A DNA stretch of 64,000 bases from Cellulomonas gelida (GTDB lineage Bacteria; Actinomycetota; Actinomycetes; Actinomycetales; Cellulomonadaceae), in contig NZ_BJLQ01000009.1 of NCBI RefSeq assembly GCF_006538725.1, positions 1 to 64,000 on the forward strand. The letters are read 5' to 3'. The notes under the pieces were generated by a model that did no database searches, had not been told where the DNA came from, and saw only the letters and a list, made by a program, of their open reading frames with translations. Made by a program: the position numbers and the translations under genes. Shown piece after piece: positions 35,227-43,598 of this stretch. The first letter of the stretch is position 1, and each line of letters starts with the position of its first letter.

Positions 35227-35859
35227 ATGACCCGTGTTCCCCGCTTCGACCCGGCCTCGATGAGCTCGGCCGCGAACGAGACGTTCAGCGTGCGGCGCGT
35301 GTTCGGCGAGGCGTACGAGCGCGACGGAGTGACCGTGATCCCCGTCGCCCGGATCTGGGCCGCGACGGGCCTGGGCGTGGGCGACGGCGAGGGCGGCGGC
35401 AGCCTGCCGCAGGCCGGCCCGACCGCCGCGGCGTGGGCGCGTCACGCGCGCGCCGTGTGGTCGCGCGCGTCGGGCGAGCGGACGTGGGACGACGAGGAGG
35501 ACGTCGAGCCGGCGCCCACGGCGGCCGACTCCGGCTCGGCCGACACGGCCCCCGGCGACACGGACCCCACCGACGCCGAGCACGGCACGTCCACAGCGGG
35601 GTCGACGTCGGTGGGTCACGGCGGGTACGGAGGCGGGCACGGCGGCGGGGGCGGGTACGGCGCGCGGGTCAAGGCCGTGGGTGTCTACGTCATCGACGCC
35701 GACGGCGTGCACTGGCGGCCCGCGCTCGACCTCAACCGCGTGATCCTCGGCGGGCAGCTCGTGGCGGTGACCGCGGTCGCCTCGCTCGGCGCGGCGCTCG
35801 CCGTCAAGGCCGTCGCGGGCGCGCTGGCGAAGGCCGCGATCGCGTTCGCCGAGCGCTGA
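35227..35859 (+). CDS. GerW/YtfJ-like membrane protein
   Basis: A 210-residue protein resembling the GerW (YtfJ) family: an N-terminal segment FSVRRVFGEAYERDGVTVIPVARI is followed by the family's glycine-rich region (about 137-150, HGGYGGGHGGGGGYG) and VYVIDADGVHWRPALD. Between them lies an Asp/Thr-rich disordered insertion. A hydrophobic helix (about 178-203) near the C-terminus could anchor it. Family members are named for spore germination in Bacillus, but relatives are common in non-sporulating actinobacteria, where their role is unknown. ATG with AGGAGG six bases upstream. Confidence 0.68.
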   Translation: MTRVPRFDPASMSSAANETFSVRRVFGEAYERDGVTVIPVARIWAATGLGVGDGEGGGSLPQAGPTAAAWARHARAVWSRASGERTWDDEEDVEPAPTAADSGSADTAPGDTDPTDAEHGTSTAGSTSVGHGGYGGGHGGGGGYGARVKAVGVYVIDADGVHWRPALDLNRVILGGQLVAVTAVASLGAALAVKAVAGALAKAAIAFAER

Positions 35860-35941
35860 CCACCGCCCAGCACACGCCGATCAGCGACCAGACCGGCCAG
35901 CACGCACCCACCGGCACACCCGCGCCCGGCGGCCGCGGTGA

Positions 35942-36673
35942 TCAGGACGCGCGGCGCAGGCGGAGCTCGAGCGAGTCGACGCGCTCGGCGACCACGTCGT
36001 CAGCGGCGAGTGCCGCGTTGATGTGCGCCACGGCCCCGTCGAGCCTCCCGCGGTCCAGCCCGTCGACGAGCGTCACGACCACGGCGAGCTCGGCGCGGCG
36101 CCCGGGCTCGACGTCCACCCGCACCACGGCACTCACAGGAGCGAGCGCGCTCGCGACCGCGGCCGCGACGGCGGGCTCGACCGCGCCGTCGCGCACCGCG
36201 GGCGTCCACGTCTCCTGCTTCGCGAGCGACCACACCGCGGGTCGGGGCAGCAGCGCGGTGACCGGTCCGCCCGCGTCGACGACGACGACCTCCCAGCCTT
36301 CCTGGACCGCGGACAGTGCGGCGCGCGCGACGTCGGTCGGCACGGGACGCGCGTCGCGGCGCCAGGCCGTCATCGTCGCGACCGAGGAGAACACCGGGAG
36401 CGCCCGGCGGCCGTCGGGCGCCTGCAGCGCGACGATCCCCGCCGAGGCCTCCTTGTCCACGGTGTGGGTGTGCCCGTCGTGCACCACCTCACCCGCGACC
36501 TCGAGCTCGGCGAGCACCGGCACGAGCACCCTCGTCCCCGCGAGCGCGTCCACGACACCGGCGAGCGAGCCCTCTCCGCGCCCGAACGCGGCGAGGGCCG
36601 CGCTCACGGCGGGGTCGGCCGAGCCGTCGTCGGCCGCGAACGGCGACGACGGCGGCAGCTCGCGCCCGGCCAC
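35942..36673 (-). CDS. SseB-family protein
   Basis: A 243-residue cytoplasmic protein with the SseB N-terminal domain: LAGTRVLVPVLAE, then GIVALQAPDGRRALPVFSSVATMTAWRRDARPVP, the segment that identifies the family. The C-terminal half repeats an alpha/beta pattern without recognisable catalytic residues. It was named for an enhanced-serine-sensitivity phenotype; the molecular role is not established. It sits immediately after priA, as in many actinobacteria. The GTG at 36673 lies three bases beyond the priA stop. Confidence 0.8.
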   Translation of the reverse strand: MAGRELPPSSPFAADDGSADPAVSAALAAFGRGEGSLAGVVDALAGTRVLVPVLAELEVAGEVVHDGHTHTVDKEASAGIVALQAPDGRRALPVFSSVATMTAWRRDARPVPTDVARAALSAVQEGWEVVVVDAGGPVTALLPRPAVWSLAKQETWTPAVRDGAVEPAVAAAVASALAPVSAVVRVDVEPGRRAELAVVVTLVDGLDRGRLDGAVAHINAALAADDVVAERVDSLELRLRRAS

Positions 36674-36676
36674 GCC

Positions 36677-37429
36677 TCAGGCCTGCGCGGGGCGACCCGC
36701 GACGTCGAGCGCCTCGGGGAGCGTGAACGCCCCGGCGTACAGCGCCTTGCCGACGATCGCACCCTCGACGCCGTCGCCGACGAGCGTGCGCAGCACCCGC
36801 AGGTCGTCGAGGCTCGAGATGCCCCCCGACGCGACCACGGGCGCGTCGGTCCGGGCGCACACGTCGCGCAGCAGCTGGACGTTCGGGCCGCGCAGCGTGC
36901 CGTCCTTGGTCACGTCGGTCACCACGTACCGCGCGCAGCCCGCGTCCTCGAGCCGTGCGAGGACCTCCCAGAGGTCGCCACCCTCCTGCGTCCAGCCGCG
37001 TGCCGCGAGCGTCGTGCCGCGCACGTCCAGGCCCACCGCGATCTGCGCGCCGTGCGAGCCGATCACCCGGGCGGTCCACTGCGGGTCCTCGAGCGCGGCG
37101 GTCCCGAGGTTGACGCGCGTGGCGCCCGTCGCGAGCGCCCGCTCGAGCGACTCGTCGTCGCGGATCCCGCCCGAGAGCTCGACCTTCACGCCCTTGCCCG
37201 CGAGCTCGGCCGTGACCTCGGCGAGCAGCGGTGCGTTCGAGCCGCGACCGAAGGCCGCGTCGAGGTCGACCAGGTGGATCCACTCGGCGCCGCCGGCGTG
37301 CCAGTCGAGCGCGGCCGCCAACGGGTCTCCGTAGGAGGTCTCCGATCCGGCCTCCCCCTGCACGAGTCGGACGGCCTGGCCGTCCGCCACGTCGACGGCA
37401 GGCAGCAGCTCGAGGCGGGGGTCGGTCAT
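36677..37429 (-). CDS. priA: bifunctional HisA/TrpF isomerase PriA
   Basis: TIM-barrel isomerase for the ProFAR step of histidine synthesis; in actinobacteria the same enzyme usually also does the phosphoribosyl-anthranilate step of tryptophan synthesis. The 250-residue product has the first catalytic Asp in [13 protein letters not shown] near residue 11, the second in [14 protein letters not shown] near 175, phosphate-binding GGI and VGKALY segments, and [11 protein letters not shown]. Dual function is inferred from family and lineage; no trpF is seen in this window. The ATG at 37429 is chosen over an upstream Cys-rich extension that lies outside the fold. Confidence 0.93.
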   Translation of the reverse strand: MTDPRLELLPAVDVADGQAVRLVQGEAGSETSYGDPLAAALDWHAGGAEWIHLVDLDAAFGRGSNAPLLAEVTAELAGKGVKVELSGGIRDDESLERALATGATRVNLGTAALEDPQWTARVIGSHGAQIAVGLDVRGTTLAARGWTQEGGDLWEVLARLEDAGCARYVVTDVTKDGTLRGPNVQLLRDVCARTDAPVVASGGISSLDDLRVLRTLVGDGVEGAIVGKALYAGAFTLPEALDVAGRPAQA

Positions 37430-37457
37430 GCTTCTCGGTCCTCCAGGATCGCGGGGT

Positions 37458-38099
37458 TCAGCGCAGCGAGTCGAGCCAGTTGCGCAACAGCTGCGCACCG
37501 GCGTCGCCGGACTTCTCGGGGTGGAACTGGGTCGCGCACAGCGGGCCGTTCTCGACCGCGGCGACGAACCGGTCCCCGTGCTCGGCCCAGGTCACGAGCG
37601 GCGGCGTCAGGTGCTCGGCCGGCGAGTCGTGCAGCGGGAACGAGCGGGCGGCGTACGAGTGCACGAAGTAGAAGCGCTCGTCGTGCAGGCCGGCGAACAG
37701 CACGGACTCCGGGGGCGCCTCGACGGTCGCCCAGCCCATGTGCGGCACGACGTCCGCCTCGAGCCGGTCGACGACGCCGGGCCACTCCCCCAGCCCCTCG
37801 GTCTGCTGACCGTGCTCGACCCCCTCGGCGAACATGACCTGCATGCCGACGCAGATGCCGAGCACGGGGCGGCCGCCGGCCAGCCGCCGGTCGACCACCT
37901 GGTCGCCGCCGACGCCGCGCAGGCCGGCCATGACCGCGGCGAAGGCTCCGACGCCCGGGACGACGAGGCCGTCGGCCTGCGCCGCGGCGGTCTTGTCCGC
38001 GGTGAGCTCGACCTGCGCACCGACGCGCTCGAGCGCCCGGACCGCGGATCGGACGTTGCCGAAGCCGTAGTCGAGGACGACGACACGGGGGGTGGACAC
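37458..38099 (-). CDS. hisH: imidazole glycerol phosphate synthase, glutaminase subunit
   Basis: Class I glutamine amidotransferase that supplies ammonia to HisF. The 213-residue protein has the nucleophile Cys in [11 protein letters not shown] near residue 83, and the His and Glu of the triad in TQFHPEKSG near residue 195. GTG start at 38099. It lies 28 bases before priA on the same strand. The hisF partner is not in this window. The upstream his genes are cut off from it by the cellulase gene, so hisH probably needs its own promoter. Confidence 0.94.
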   Translation of the reverse strand: MSTPRVVVLDYGFGNVRSAVRALERVGAQVELTADKTAAAQADGLVVPGVGAFAAVMAGLRGVGGDQVVDRRLAGGRPVLGICVGMQVMFAEGVEHGQQTEGLGEWPGVVDRLEADVVPHMGWATVEAPPESVLFAGLHDERFYFVHSYAARSFPLHDSPAEHLTPPLVTWAEHGDRFVAAVENGPLCATQFHPEKSGDAGAQLLRNWLDSLR

Positions 38100-38171
38100 C
38101 GCGCCAGGCTACCCGGGCGGCAGGACTCGTCCGACGCGGTCACCACTGCGCGAGACACCCCGGACGCCCGG

Positions 38172-38208
38172 CCGAGGGTGCGGCCGCAGTGCCCGGGCGC
38201 ACCCTCGG
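38172..38208 (-). terminator. terminator after the GH12 cellulase gene
   Basis: A perfect 11-bp stem (38172-38182 with 38198-38208) with a 15-base loop begins 12 bases after the stop. It would insulate hisH from cellulase transcription. Confidence 0.8.
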
Positions 38209-38220
38209 TCGGGGTCGTCG

Positions 38221-39363
38221 TCAGCCGCAGCTCAGCGCGAGCGAGCTCGGCGCGCTGCCGGTCCCGACGAAGCCGAAGCTCGTCGAGGCGCCCGCACCGA
38301 GCGACCCGTTGTACGCCTCGTTCGCGACGACGAGGCTCGTGCCCGACGTGGTCGAGCGGCCGTTCCACACGTTCGAGAGCGAGACGCCTGACGGCAGCGT
38401 GCCGCGCACGACCCACCCGTTGAGCGCCCGCGAACCGGCCTTCACCGTCACGTCCGCCTGGAAGCCGCCGGCCCACGAGCCCGTGAGCCGGTACGTGGCC
38501 GAGCACGTGCCCGACGGGTTCGTCGTCGGCTGCTGCGTGGGCTGCTGGGTCGGCTGGCTCGTGGGCTGCTGAGTCGGCTGCGACCCGGCCGTCACCGAGA
38601 AGTCGGTCACGGCGAGGCCCGTACCACCGATCCACGGCTCGAAGCCCGCCTGCACGCTCGTGAGGTACCAGGACGTGGACCCGTAGCCGCGCGCGACCAT
38701 GTCGTCGAAGAAGGCCTTGACCGCGAAGCTCAGCGACCCCGTGGCCGACGTGCGGACGTAGGACACGACGTTCCAGCCGGTGTTGCCGAACCAGACGTCC
38801 CAGGTGCTGCCCGCGAGGTTGACGGTGGCGACCCGCGAGCCGATCGGCTGGATCGGGCCGGCCCGGTTGAGCCAGATCATCAGCTCCGCGCCGTCGTTCT
38901 GCTGCGTCGTGGCGCTCGGCCGTGACTTGTGGAACCAGATGTCGTACGCCGCGTCGTACGTCCCGCTCGACGGGTACGTCATCGAGACGCTCGTCTGGAT
39001 GGTGGCGAACCGCGGGTCGGAGACCTGCACGCCGTTCGGGCCGATCACGTCGCTGCTCGAGCAGTTCCCGTAGTGGCAGCCCGCGTAGACCGACGGGTAG
39101 GACTTCGGCGCCCCACTCGTCGAGCTCTGGCCGTCGGCGCGGGTCACGCGAAAGCCCCTGTCGTTCACCGAGATGCACTGCGTCTCGGACGTGCCCCAGC
39201 GGTTGTTCGCGACGACGTAGCGGCCGCCGGCGATCGTCGTGCTGCCGTACTGGGCGCAGATCTCGGTGTCCGCGGCTGCGGACTGCGCGGTGGCGATGGC
39301 GACCAGGCCGAGCAGCAGGCTCAGCGCGAACGGCAAGGCCCAGAGACGGTGATGGCGACTCAT
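38221..39363 (-). CDS. secreted GH12 endoglucanase with CBM2 module
   Basis: Predicted endo-beta-1,4-glucanase or xyloglucanase. The 380-residue precursor has a signal peptide (1-31), a GH12 catalytic domain (about 32-257), a PTQQP-type linker (about 258-282) and a C-terminal CBM2 cellulose-binding domain (283-380). GH12 landmarks are AGCHYGNC, AYDIWF, the likely nucleophile Glu near 159 in GAELMIWLN, and the likely acid/base Glu near 241 in GFEPW. In CBM2 the usual third surface Trp is replaced by Tyr (NEAYNGSL). The ATG has AGGGAG four bases upstream. The gene has its own terminator and a palindrome-rich promoter, and it stands between hisB and hisH, which are normally close. Confidence 0.93.
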   Translation of the reverse strand: MSRHHRLWALPFALSLLLGLVAIATAQSAAADTEICAQYGSTTIAGGRYVVANNRWGTSETQCISVNDRGFRVTRADGQSSTSGAPKSYPSVYAGCHYGNCSSSDVIGPNGVQVSDPRFATIQTSVSMTYPSSGTYDAAYDIWFHKSRPSATTQQNDGAELMIWLNRAGPIQPIGSRVATVNLAGSTWDVWFGNTGWNVVSYVRTSATGSLSFAVKAFFDDMVARGYGSTSWYLTSVQAGFEPWIGGTGLAVTDFSVTAGSQPTQQPTSQPTQQPTQQPTTNPSGTCSATYRLTGSWAGGFQADVTVKAGSRALNGWVVRGTLPSGVSLSNVWNGRSTTSGTSLVVANEAYNGSLGAGASTSFGFVGTGSAPSSLALSCG

Positions 39364-39403
39364 GACGCTCCCTGACGTGTCGACGTCCGCCCCGGGGGTT
39401 CCG

Positions 39404-39499
39404 GCGCCCGACGACGTCGTCGGGCGCGGCGGACGGCTCGAACCTCGAGCCAGTCGAGACAAGCACCGCCACGTCAGGCGCGCGTGCGCGGAATCGATT
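39404..39499 (-). promoter_or_regulatory. palindromes upstream of the cellulase gene
   Basis: Three symmetric elements are seen: a perfect 24-bp palindrome at 39404-39427, a 7-bp-arm inverted repeat with a three-base loop at 39435-39451, and the 8-bp palindrome AATCGATT at 39492-39499. The last has the AANCGNTT core common in LacI-family operators. Cellulase genes of actinobacteria are often controlled by LacI-family regulators (CebR), though the CebR sequence itself is not present. Which element binds a protein is unknown. Confidence 0.45.
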
Positions 39500-39562
39500 A
39501 GCTCCCGCGTCCTGCCCGGCCTCGGTCGAGGCGCAGGGGACGACGACGCTCGAGGTGCTCCG

Positions 39563-40129
39563 TCAGCGCTTGCGGCCGCGCGCGAGCGCGCGCATCGCCT
39601 GCCAGCGGGACATGCCCACGCTCGTGACGACGCCCGGCACGTCCGCGACGTCCGCCGACCCCAGGAGCAGGTCCTCGAGCACGGCGGGAGCGTCCGCGAG
39701 CACGAGGCCCGCGGGCAGGTCGTCGTCGTGCCGGCCGTTGACCCAGCGGACCGCGGCGATCTGCCCCTCGCGCCGGGTCAGCAGGACGACCGGGAGCTGG
39801 CGCAGGAGCTGCGAGATCGCGGCGGCTCCCGCCTCCGCGGCCGCCGGGTCGCGCAGGACGGCGACGGCGCCGACAGACGTCGGCACGGCGTCGACCTCGA
39901 CGTTCGCGATCGCGCAGGCCGCCGCGAGCGGCTCGGGCGCGGCGACCTGCGTGACGACGAGCGCGATGCTCGGGGTCTCGGCCGCGCCGTCGAGCAGGCC
40001 GGACAGGTCGTCGGGGACGACGACGTCGCCCGCCCCGTCCGCCTCCGTCAGGGCGCTGAGGTCGTCCGGGACGGTGAGGTCGCGGTCGTCGTCGTGGCGC
40101 TCCGGGGTCGTGCCGTCGGGGGTGCTCAC
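39563..40129 (-). CDS. conserved hypothetical protein coupled to hisB
   Basis: A 188-residue cytoplasmic protein I do not recognise. It is acidic at the N-terminus, with two copies of VPDDLS (about residues 20-25 and 38-43), then an alpha/beta region with hydrophobic strands ([28 protein letters not shown]), and a basic C-terminus ending [10 protein letters not shown]. No catalytic motif or membrane segment is visible. Its GTG start overlaps the hisB stop (GTGA), so it is translated with the histidine genes, but no histidine-pathway activity is evident. Confidence 0.7.
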   Translation of the reverse strand: MSTPDGTTPERHDDDRDLTVPDDLSALTEADGAGDVVVPDDLSGLLDGAAETPSIALVVTQVAAPEPLAAACAIANVEVDAVPTSVGAVAVLRDPAAAEAGAAAISQLLRQLPVVLLTRREGQIAAVRWVNGRHDDDLPAGLVLADAPAVLEDLLLGSADVADVPGVVTSVGMSRWQAMRALARGRKR

Positions 40130-40752
40130 AGCGCGCCCTTGGTCGACGGGATGCCCTCCACGCGCGGGTCGAGCTCGACCGCGAACCGCAGCGCCCGGGC
40201 CAGCGCCTTGAACTGCGCCTCGACGATGTGGTGCGGGTCGCGGCCCTCGAGCACGCGCACGTGGATCGAGAACGCGGCGTGGTGCGCGATCGACTCGAGC
40301 ACGTGCCGGGTCAGCGAACCCGTGAAGTGCCCGCCGATGAGGTGGTACTCCTGCCCGGCGGGCTCCCCCGTGTGCACGAGGTACGGGCGGCCGGACACGT
40401 CGACCACGGCCTGCGCGAGCGCCTCGTCGAGCGGGACGAGCGCGTCGCCGTACCGCGAGATCCCCCGCTTGTCGCCGAGGGCCTCCTTGAGCGCCTCACC
40501 GAGGCAGATCGCGACGTCCTCGACCGTGTGGTGCGCGTCGATGTGCGTGTCACCCGTGGCCTTGACCGTCAGGTCGATCAGCGAGTGCTTGCCGAGGGCC
40601 GTGAGCATGTGGTCGTAGAACGGGACGGTCGTCGAGATGTCCGTCTTCCCGGTGCCGTCCAGGTCCACCTCGACCACGACGCTCGACTCGCTCGTCGTGC
40701 GCTCGATGCGCGCCGTGCGCGCCCCCGGCGCCGCGTTCGTCGATCGGCTCAC
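40126..40752 (-). CDS. hisB: imidazoleglycerol-phosphate dehydratase
   Basis: Dehydrates imidazole-glycerol phosphate in histidine synthesis. The 208-residue monofunctional form has the manganese-binding motifs [13 protein letters not shown] and [17 protein letters not shown], and [13 protein letters not shown] between them. It lacks the phosphatase domain found in enterobacterial HisB, as is usual for actinobacteria. The GTG start overlaps the hisC stop (GTGA). Confidence 0.96.
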   Translation of the reverse strand: MSRSTNAAPGARTARIERTTSESSVVVEVDLDGTGKTDISTTVPFYDHMLTALGKHSLIDLTVKATGDTHIDAHHTVEDVAICLGEALKEALGDKRGISRYGDALVPLDEALAQAVVDVSGRPYLVHTGEPAGQEYHLIGGHFTGSLTRHVLESIAHHAAFSIHVRVLEGRDPHHIVEAQFKALARALRFAVELDPRVEGIPSTKGAL

Positions 40753-41891
40753 AGTCCTGCCACCTCCACCAGGGCGTCCTTGAACGCCTCCGTCTCGCGC
40801 GGGGTGCCGACCGACACCCGCAGCCATCCGGGCGGACCCACCTCGCGGATGAGCACGCCACGGTCCAGCAGACCCTGCCACACCGCATGCCGGTCCTCGA
40901 AGAGGCCGAACAGCACGAAGTTCGCGTCGGAGTCCGCGACCTGCAGGCCCCGCGCGCGCAGCCAGACGACGAGCGCGTCCCGCTCGTCGCGCAGCGCGCC
41001 GACCTGCGCCATGAGCTCGGCGGAGTGCGCGAGCGCGGCGCGGGCCACCGCCTGCGTGACCGCCGACAGGTGGTACGGCAGGCGCACGACGCGCAGGGTG
41101 TCGACGAGCTCGCGCGACGCGGCGAGGTAGCCGACCCGCGCACCCGCGAGGCCGAACGCCTTGGACATCGTCCGGCTCACCGCGAGGTGCGGGTGGTCGG
41201 CCAGCAGCTCGAGCGCGCTCGGCGTGCCGCGACGCCGGAACTCGCCGTACGCCTCGTCGACGACCACGACGCACCCGCCCGGGACCTGCGCGGCCGCGTC
41301 GAGCACCGCGAGGATCGTCGCGGTCGGCAGAGCCGTGCCCGTCGGGTTGTTGGGGCTCGCGAGCAGCACCACCGAGGGCGCGTGCTCCGCGATCGTCGCG
41401 CGCGCGACGTCGGGGTCGAGGCTGAAGTCCTCCTCGCGCCTGCCCGCCACCCACGCGGTGCTCGTGTCACGCGCGTACTCGGGATACATCGAGTACGTCG
41501 GCGCGAACGACAGCGCGGTGCGACCCGGGCCGCCGAACGCCTGCAGCAGGTGCAGCATGACCTCGTTCGAGCCGTTCGCGGCCCAGAGCTGCTCCGCCCC
41601 GAGCCCGACGCCCGACTCGGCCAGCAGGTACGCCGCCAGGTCGGCACGCAGCGCCTCGAAGTCGCGGTCCGGGTACCGGTTCAGACCACGCGCGGCGTCC
41701 GCCACGGCGGCCGCGACGTCCGCGACGACCTGCTCCGAGGGTGCATACGGGTTCTCGTTGACGTTGAGCGCCACGGGCACGTCGATCTGGGGGGCGCCGT
41801 ACGGCTCGAGGCCCGCGAGCTCCGGCCGGACGGGCAGGCTCGTCGGGCCGGTCACGGTCGCCTCCGGGGTGGTGTCGAGGTCGGCGGTCAC
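40749..41891 (-). CDS. hisC: histidinol-phosphate aminotransferase
   Basis: PLP enzyme that makes histidinol phosphate. The 380-residue class I/II aminotransferase has [12 protein letters not shown] near the N-terminus, [34 protein letters not shown], and the cofactor Lys in [18 protein letters not shown]. The GTG at 41891 gives the family's usual N-terminus; a good -10 (TACAAT) lies seven bases before it and no ribosome binding site is seen, so hisC can probably also be read from its own leaderless transcript, separately from hisD. Confidence 0.95.
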   Translation of the reverse strand: MTADLDTTPEATVTGPTSLPVRPELAGLEPYGAPQIDVPVALNVNENPYAPSEQVVADVAAAVADAARGLNRYPDRDFEALRADLAAYLLAESGVGLGAEQLWAANGSNEVMLHLLQAFGGPGRTALSFAPTYSMYPEYARDTSTAWVAGRREEDFSLDPDVARATIAEHAPSVVLLASPNNPTGTALPTATILAVLDAAAQVPGGCVVVVDEAYGEFRRRGTPSALELLADHPHLAVSRTMSKAFGLAGARVGYLAASRELVDTLRVVRLPYHLSAVTQAVARAALAHSAELMAQVGALRDERDALVVWLRARGLQVADSDANFVLFGLFEDRHAVWQGLLDRGVLIREVGPPGWLRVSVGTPRETEAFKDALVEVAGL

Positions 41892-41898
41892 GCCGGCG

Positions 41899-41904
41899 AT
41901 TGTA
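41899..41904 (-). promoter_or_regulatory. -10 element of a leaderless promoter, hisC
   Basis: TACAAT (minus strand), one base from the TATAAT consensus, lies seven bases before the GTG of hisC. No convincing -35 is seen. Confidence 0.55.
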
Positions 41905-41949
41905 GGGAGCCCGCCCGCGCGGGCGTCCCCCTCGTCCACGGCCACGCGC

Positions 41950-43272
41950 TCAGAACCGGGCCCGCACGGCGTCACCGTGCGCGGGCAGACCCTCGGCGTC
42001 CGCGAACGCGACGATCCGGTCCGCGACCGTCGCGAGCGCGTCGGCGTCGTACTCGATCACCTGCACCGCGCGCACGAACGAGTGCACGCCCAGTCCGCTC
42101 GTGAAGTGCGCGCAGCCGCCCGTCGGCAGGACGTGGTTCGAGCCCGCCATGTAGTCGCCGAGCGACACCGGGGAGAACGCCCCGACGAAGATCGCCCCGG
42201 CGCTCGTGACGCGCTGCGCGAGCGCGGCGGCGTCGACCGTCTGGATCTCGAGGTGCTCGGCGCCGTAGGCGTTGACGACCTCGAGGCCGGCGTCGAGGTC
42301 GTCGACCAGCACGATCGCCGACTGCGACCCCGACAGCGACGTCGCGACGCGCGACCGGTGGAACGTCGAGTCGACCAGGTCGACGAGCTTGGCCTCGACC
42401 GCGCCCGCGAGCTCGACGCTCGGCGTCACCAGGACCGAGGCGGCCAGCGGGTCGTGCTCGGCCTGGCTGATGAGGTCGGCGGCGACGTGCACGGGGTCCG
42501 CGGTGCCGTCCGCGAGGATCGCGATCTCGGTCGGCCCGGCCTCGGCGTCGATCCCGACGACGCCGCGCACGAGCCTCTTGGCCGCCGCGACGTACACGTT
42601 GCCCGGGCCCGTCACGACGTCGACCGGCTCGCACAGCGTCTCGCCGTCCGCGTCCGTCTGACCCGCCGCGCCGTAGGCGAACATCCCGACGGCCTGGGCT
42701 CCGCCGACCGCATAGACCTCGTCGACCCCGAGCAGCGCGCACGTGGCCATCACCGTGGCGTCGGGCAGCCCGTCACGGTCCTTCTGGGGCGGGCTCGCGA
42801 CCGCGAGCGCCCCGACTCCGGCCTCCTGGGCGGCGACGACGTTCATGATCACCGACGACGGGTACACCGCCAGGCCGCCCGGGACGTAGAGCCCCACGCG
42901 CCGCACCGGGATCCAGCGCTGGCGCACCTGCGCGCCGGGCGCGAGCTCGACCGTGAAGTCGGCGGGGCGCTGCGCCGCGTGCACCCGGCGGACGCGCGCG
43001 ATCGTCTCCTCGAGCGCGGCCCGCACGGCGGGGTCGAGCGTCGAGACGGCCCGCTGCAGCGCCTCGGCCGGCACCCGCAGGTGCTCGGGGCGCACTCCGT
43101 CGAACTTCTCCGCGAGGTCACGCAGCGCCGCCGCACCGTGCTCGCGCACCGCTTCGAGGATCGGGGCGACCGTCGCGCCCGCGTGCTCCACGTCGACCTC
43201 GGCGCGAGGCAGCTCGGCGAGGAGCTCACGACGGGACAGCGTGCGACCACGCAGGTCGATGCGGGAGATCAT
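41950..43272 (-). CDS. hisD: histidinol dehydrogenase
   Basis: Final enzyme of histidine synthesis, a zinc- and NAD-dependent two-step oxidation of histidinol. The 440-residue protein has [11 protein letters not shown] near the C-terminus, [10 protein letters not shown], the glycine-rich [14 protein letters not shown] and [16 protein letters not shown] segment near residue 230, and [10 protein letters not shown]. The ATG at 43272 is preceded, six bases away, by TAGACT and no ribosome binding site, which points to a leaderless transcript and to hisD as first gene of the his cluster. It is divergent from the S4-domain gene. Confidence 0.96.
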   Translation of the reverse strand: MISRIDLRGRTLSRRELLAELPRAEVDVEHAGATVAPILEAVREHGAAALRDLAEKFDGVRPEHLRVPAEALQRAVSTLDPAVRAALEETIARVRRVHAAQRPADFTVELAPGAQVRQRWIPVRRVGLYVPGGLAVYPSSVIMNVVAAQEAGVGALAVASPPQKDRDGLPDATVMATCALLGVDEVYAVGGAQAVGMFAYGAAGQTDADGETLCEPVDVVTGPGNVYVAAAKRLVRGVVGIDAEAGPTEIAILADGTADPVHVAADLISQAEHDPLAASVLVTPSVELAGAVEAKLVDLVDSTFHRSRVATSLSGSQSAIVLVDDLDAGLEVVNAYGAEHLEIQTVDAAALAQRVTSAGAIFVGAFSPVSLGDYMAGSNHVLPTGGCAHFTSGLGVHSFVRAVQVIEYDADALATVADRIVAFADAEGLPAHGDAVRARF

Positions 43273-43278
43273 GGTCCG

Positions 43279-43284
43279 AGTCTA
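43279..43284 (-). promoter_or_regulatory. -10 element of a leaderless promoter, hisD
   Basis: TAGACT (minus strand) lies exactly six bases before the hisD ATG. The same hexamer and spacing occur at dnaE and lspA. Confidence 0.6.
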
Positions 43285-43339
43285 GGTCTCGGCCCGGGCG
43301 TCGCCCCCGACCTTTACCGCCATGCGGGACACTGGGCAC

Positions 43340-43573
43340 ATGCCCACGCCCTCCGCGCCCGAGGTCCCGATCCGCGACGACGTGATCCGCCTGGGTCAGT
43401 TCCTCAAGCTCGCCGGGATCGCCGACTCCGGCGCCGACGCCCGCGCGCTGCTCGACGACGGCGCCGTGACCGTCAACGGCGAGCCCGAGGACCGTCGTGG
43501 CCGCCAGCTCGTGCGGGGCGACGTCGTGGCGGTCTCGCTCCCCCAGGGCGTCGAGAGCGCCGTCGTCGGCTGA
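43340..43573 (+). CDS. small S4-domain RNA-binding protein
   Basis: A 77-residue cytoplasmic protein made almost entirely of an S4 fold: RLGQFLKLAGIADSGADARALL, then DGAVTVNGEPEDRRGRQLVRGDVVAV, the classic S4 turn. It resembles the YaaA/RlbA-type single-domain S4 proteins, which bind structured RNA such as ribosomal RNA. The ATG at 43340 is preferred over one at 43322 because GACACT lies six bases upstream, the local leaderless pattern. Convergent with dnaE, 25 bases apart. Confidence 0.82.
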   Translation: MPTPSAPEVPIRDDVIRLGQFLKLAGIADSGADARALLDDGAVTVNGEPEDRRGRQLVRGDVVAVSLPQGVESAVVG

Positions 43574-43598
43574 GGCACCGCTCGACGACGGCGCGCGG

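Noticed and set aside
33470..35859. A complete new defence or secretion system around the protease
   Set aside because: Only two genes are coupled; no nuclease, ATPase, toxin or channel partner is present, so it is reported as a pair only.
39435..39451. tRNA T-arm-like GGTTCGAGCC on the minus strand
   Set aside because: It is one half of a simple 7-bp inverted repeat; no acceptor or anticodon arms are found.
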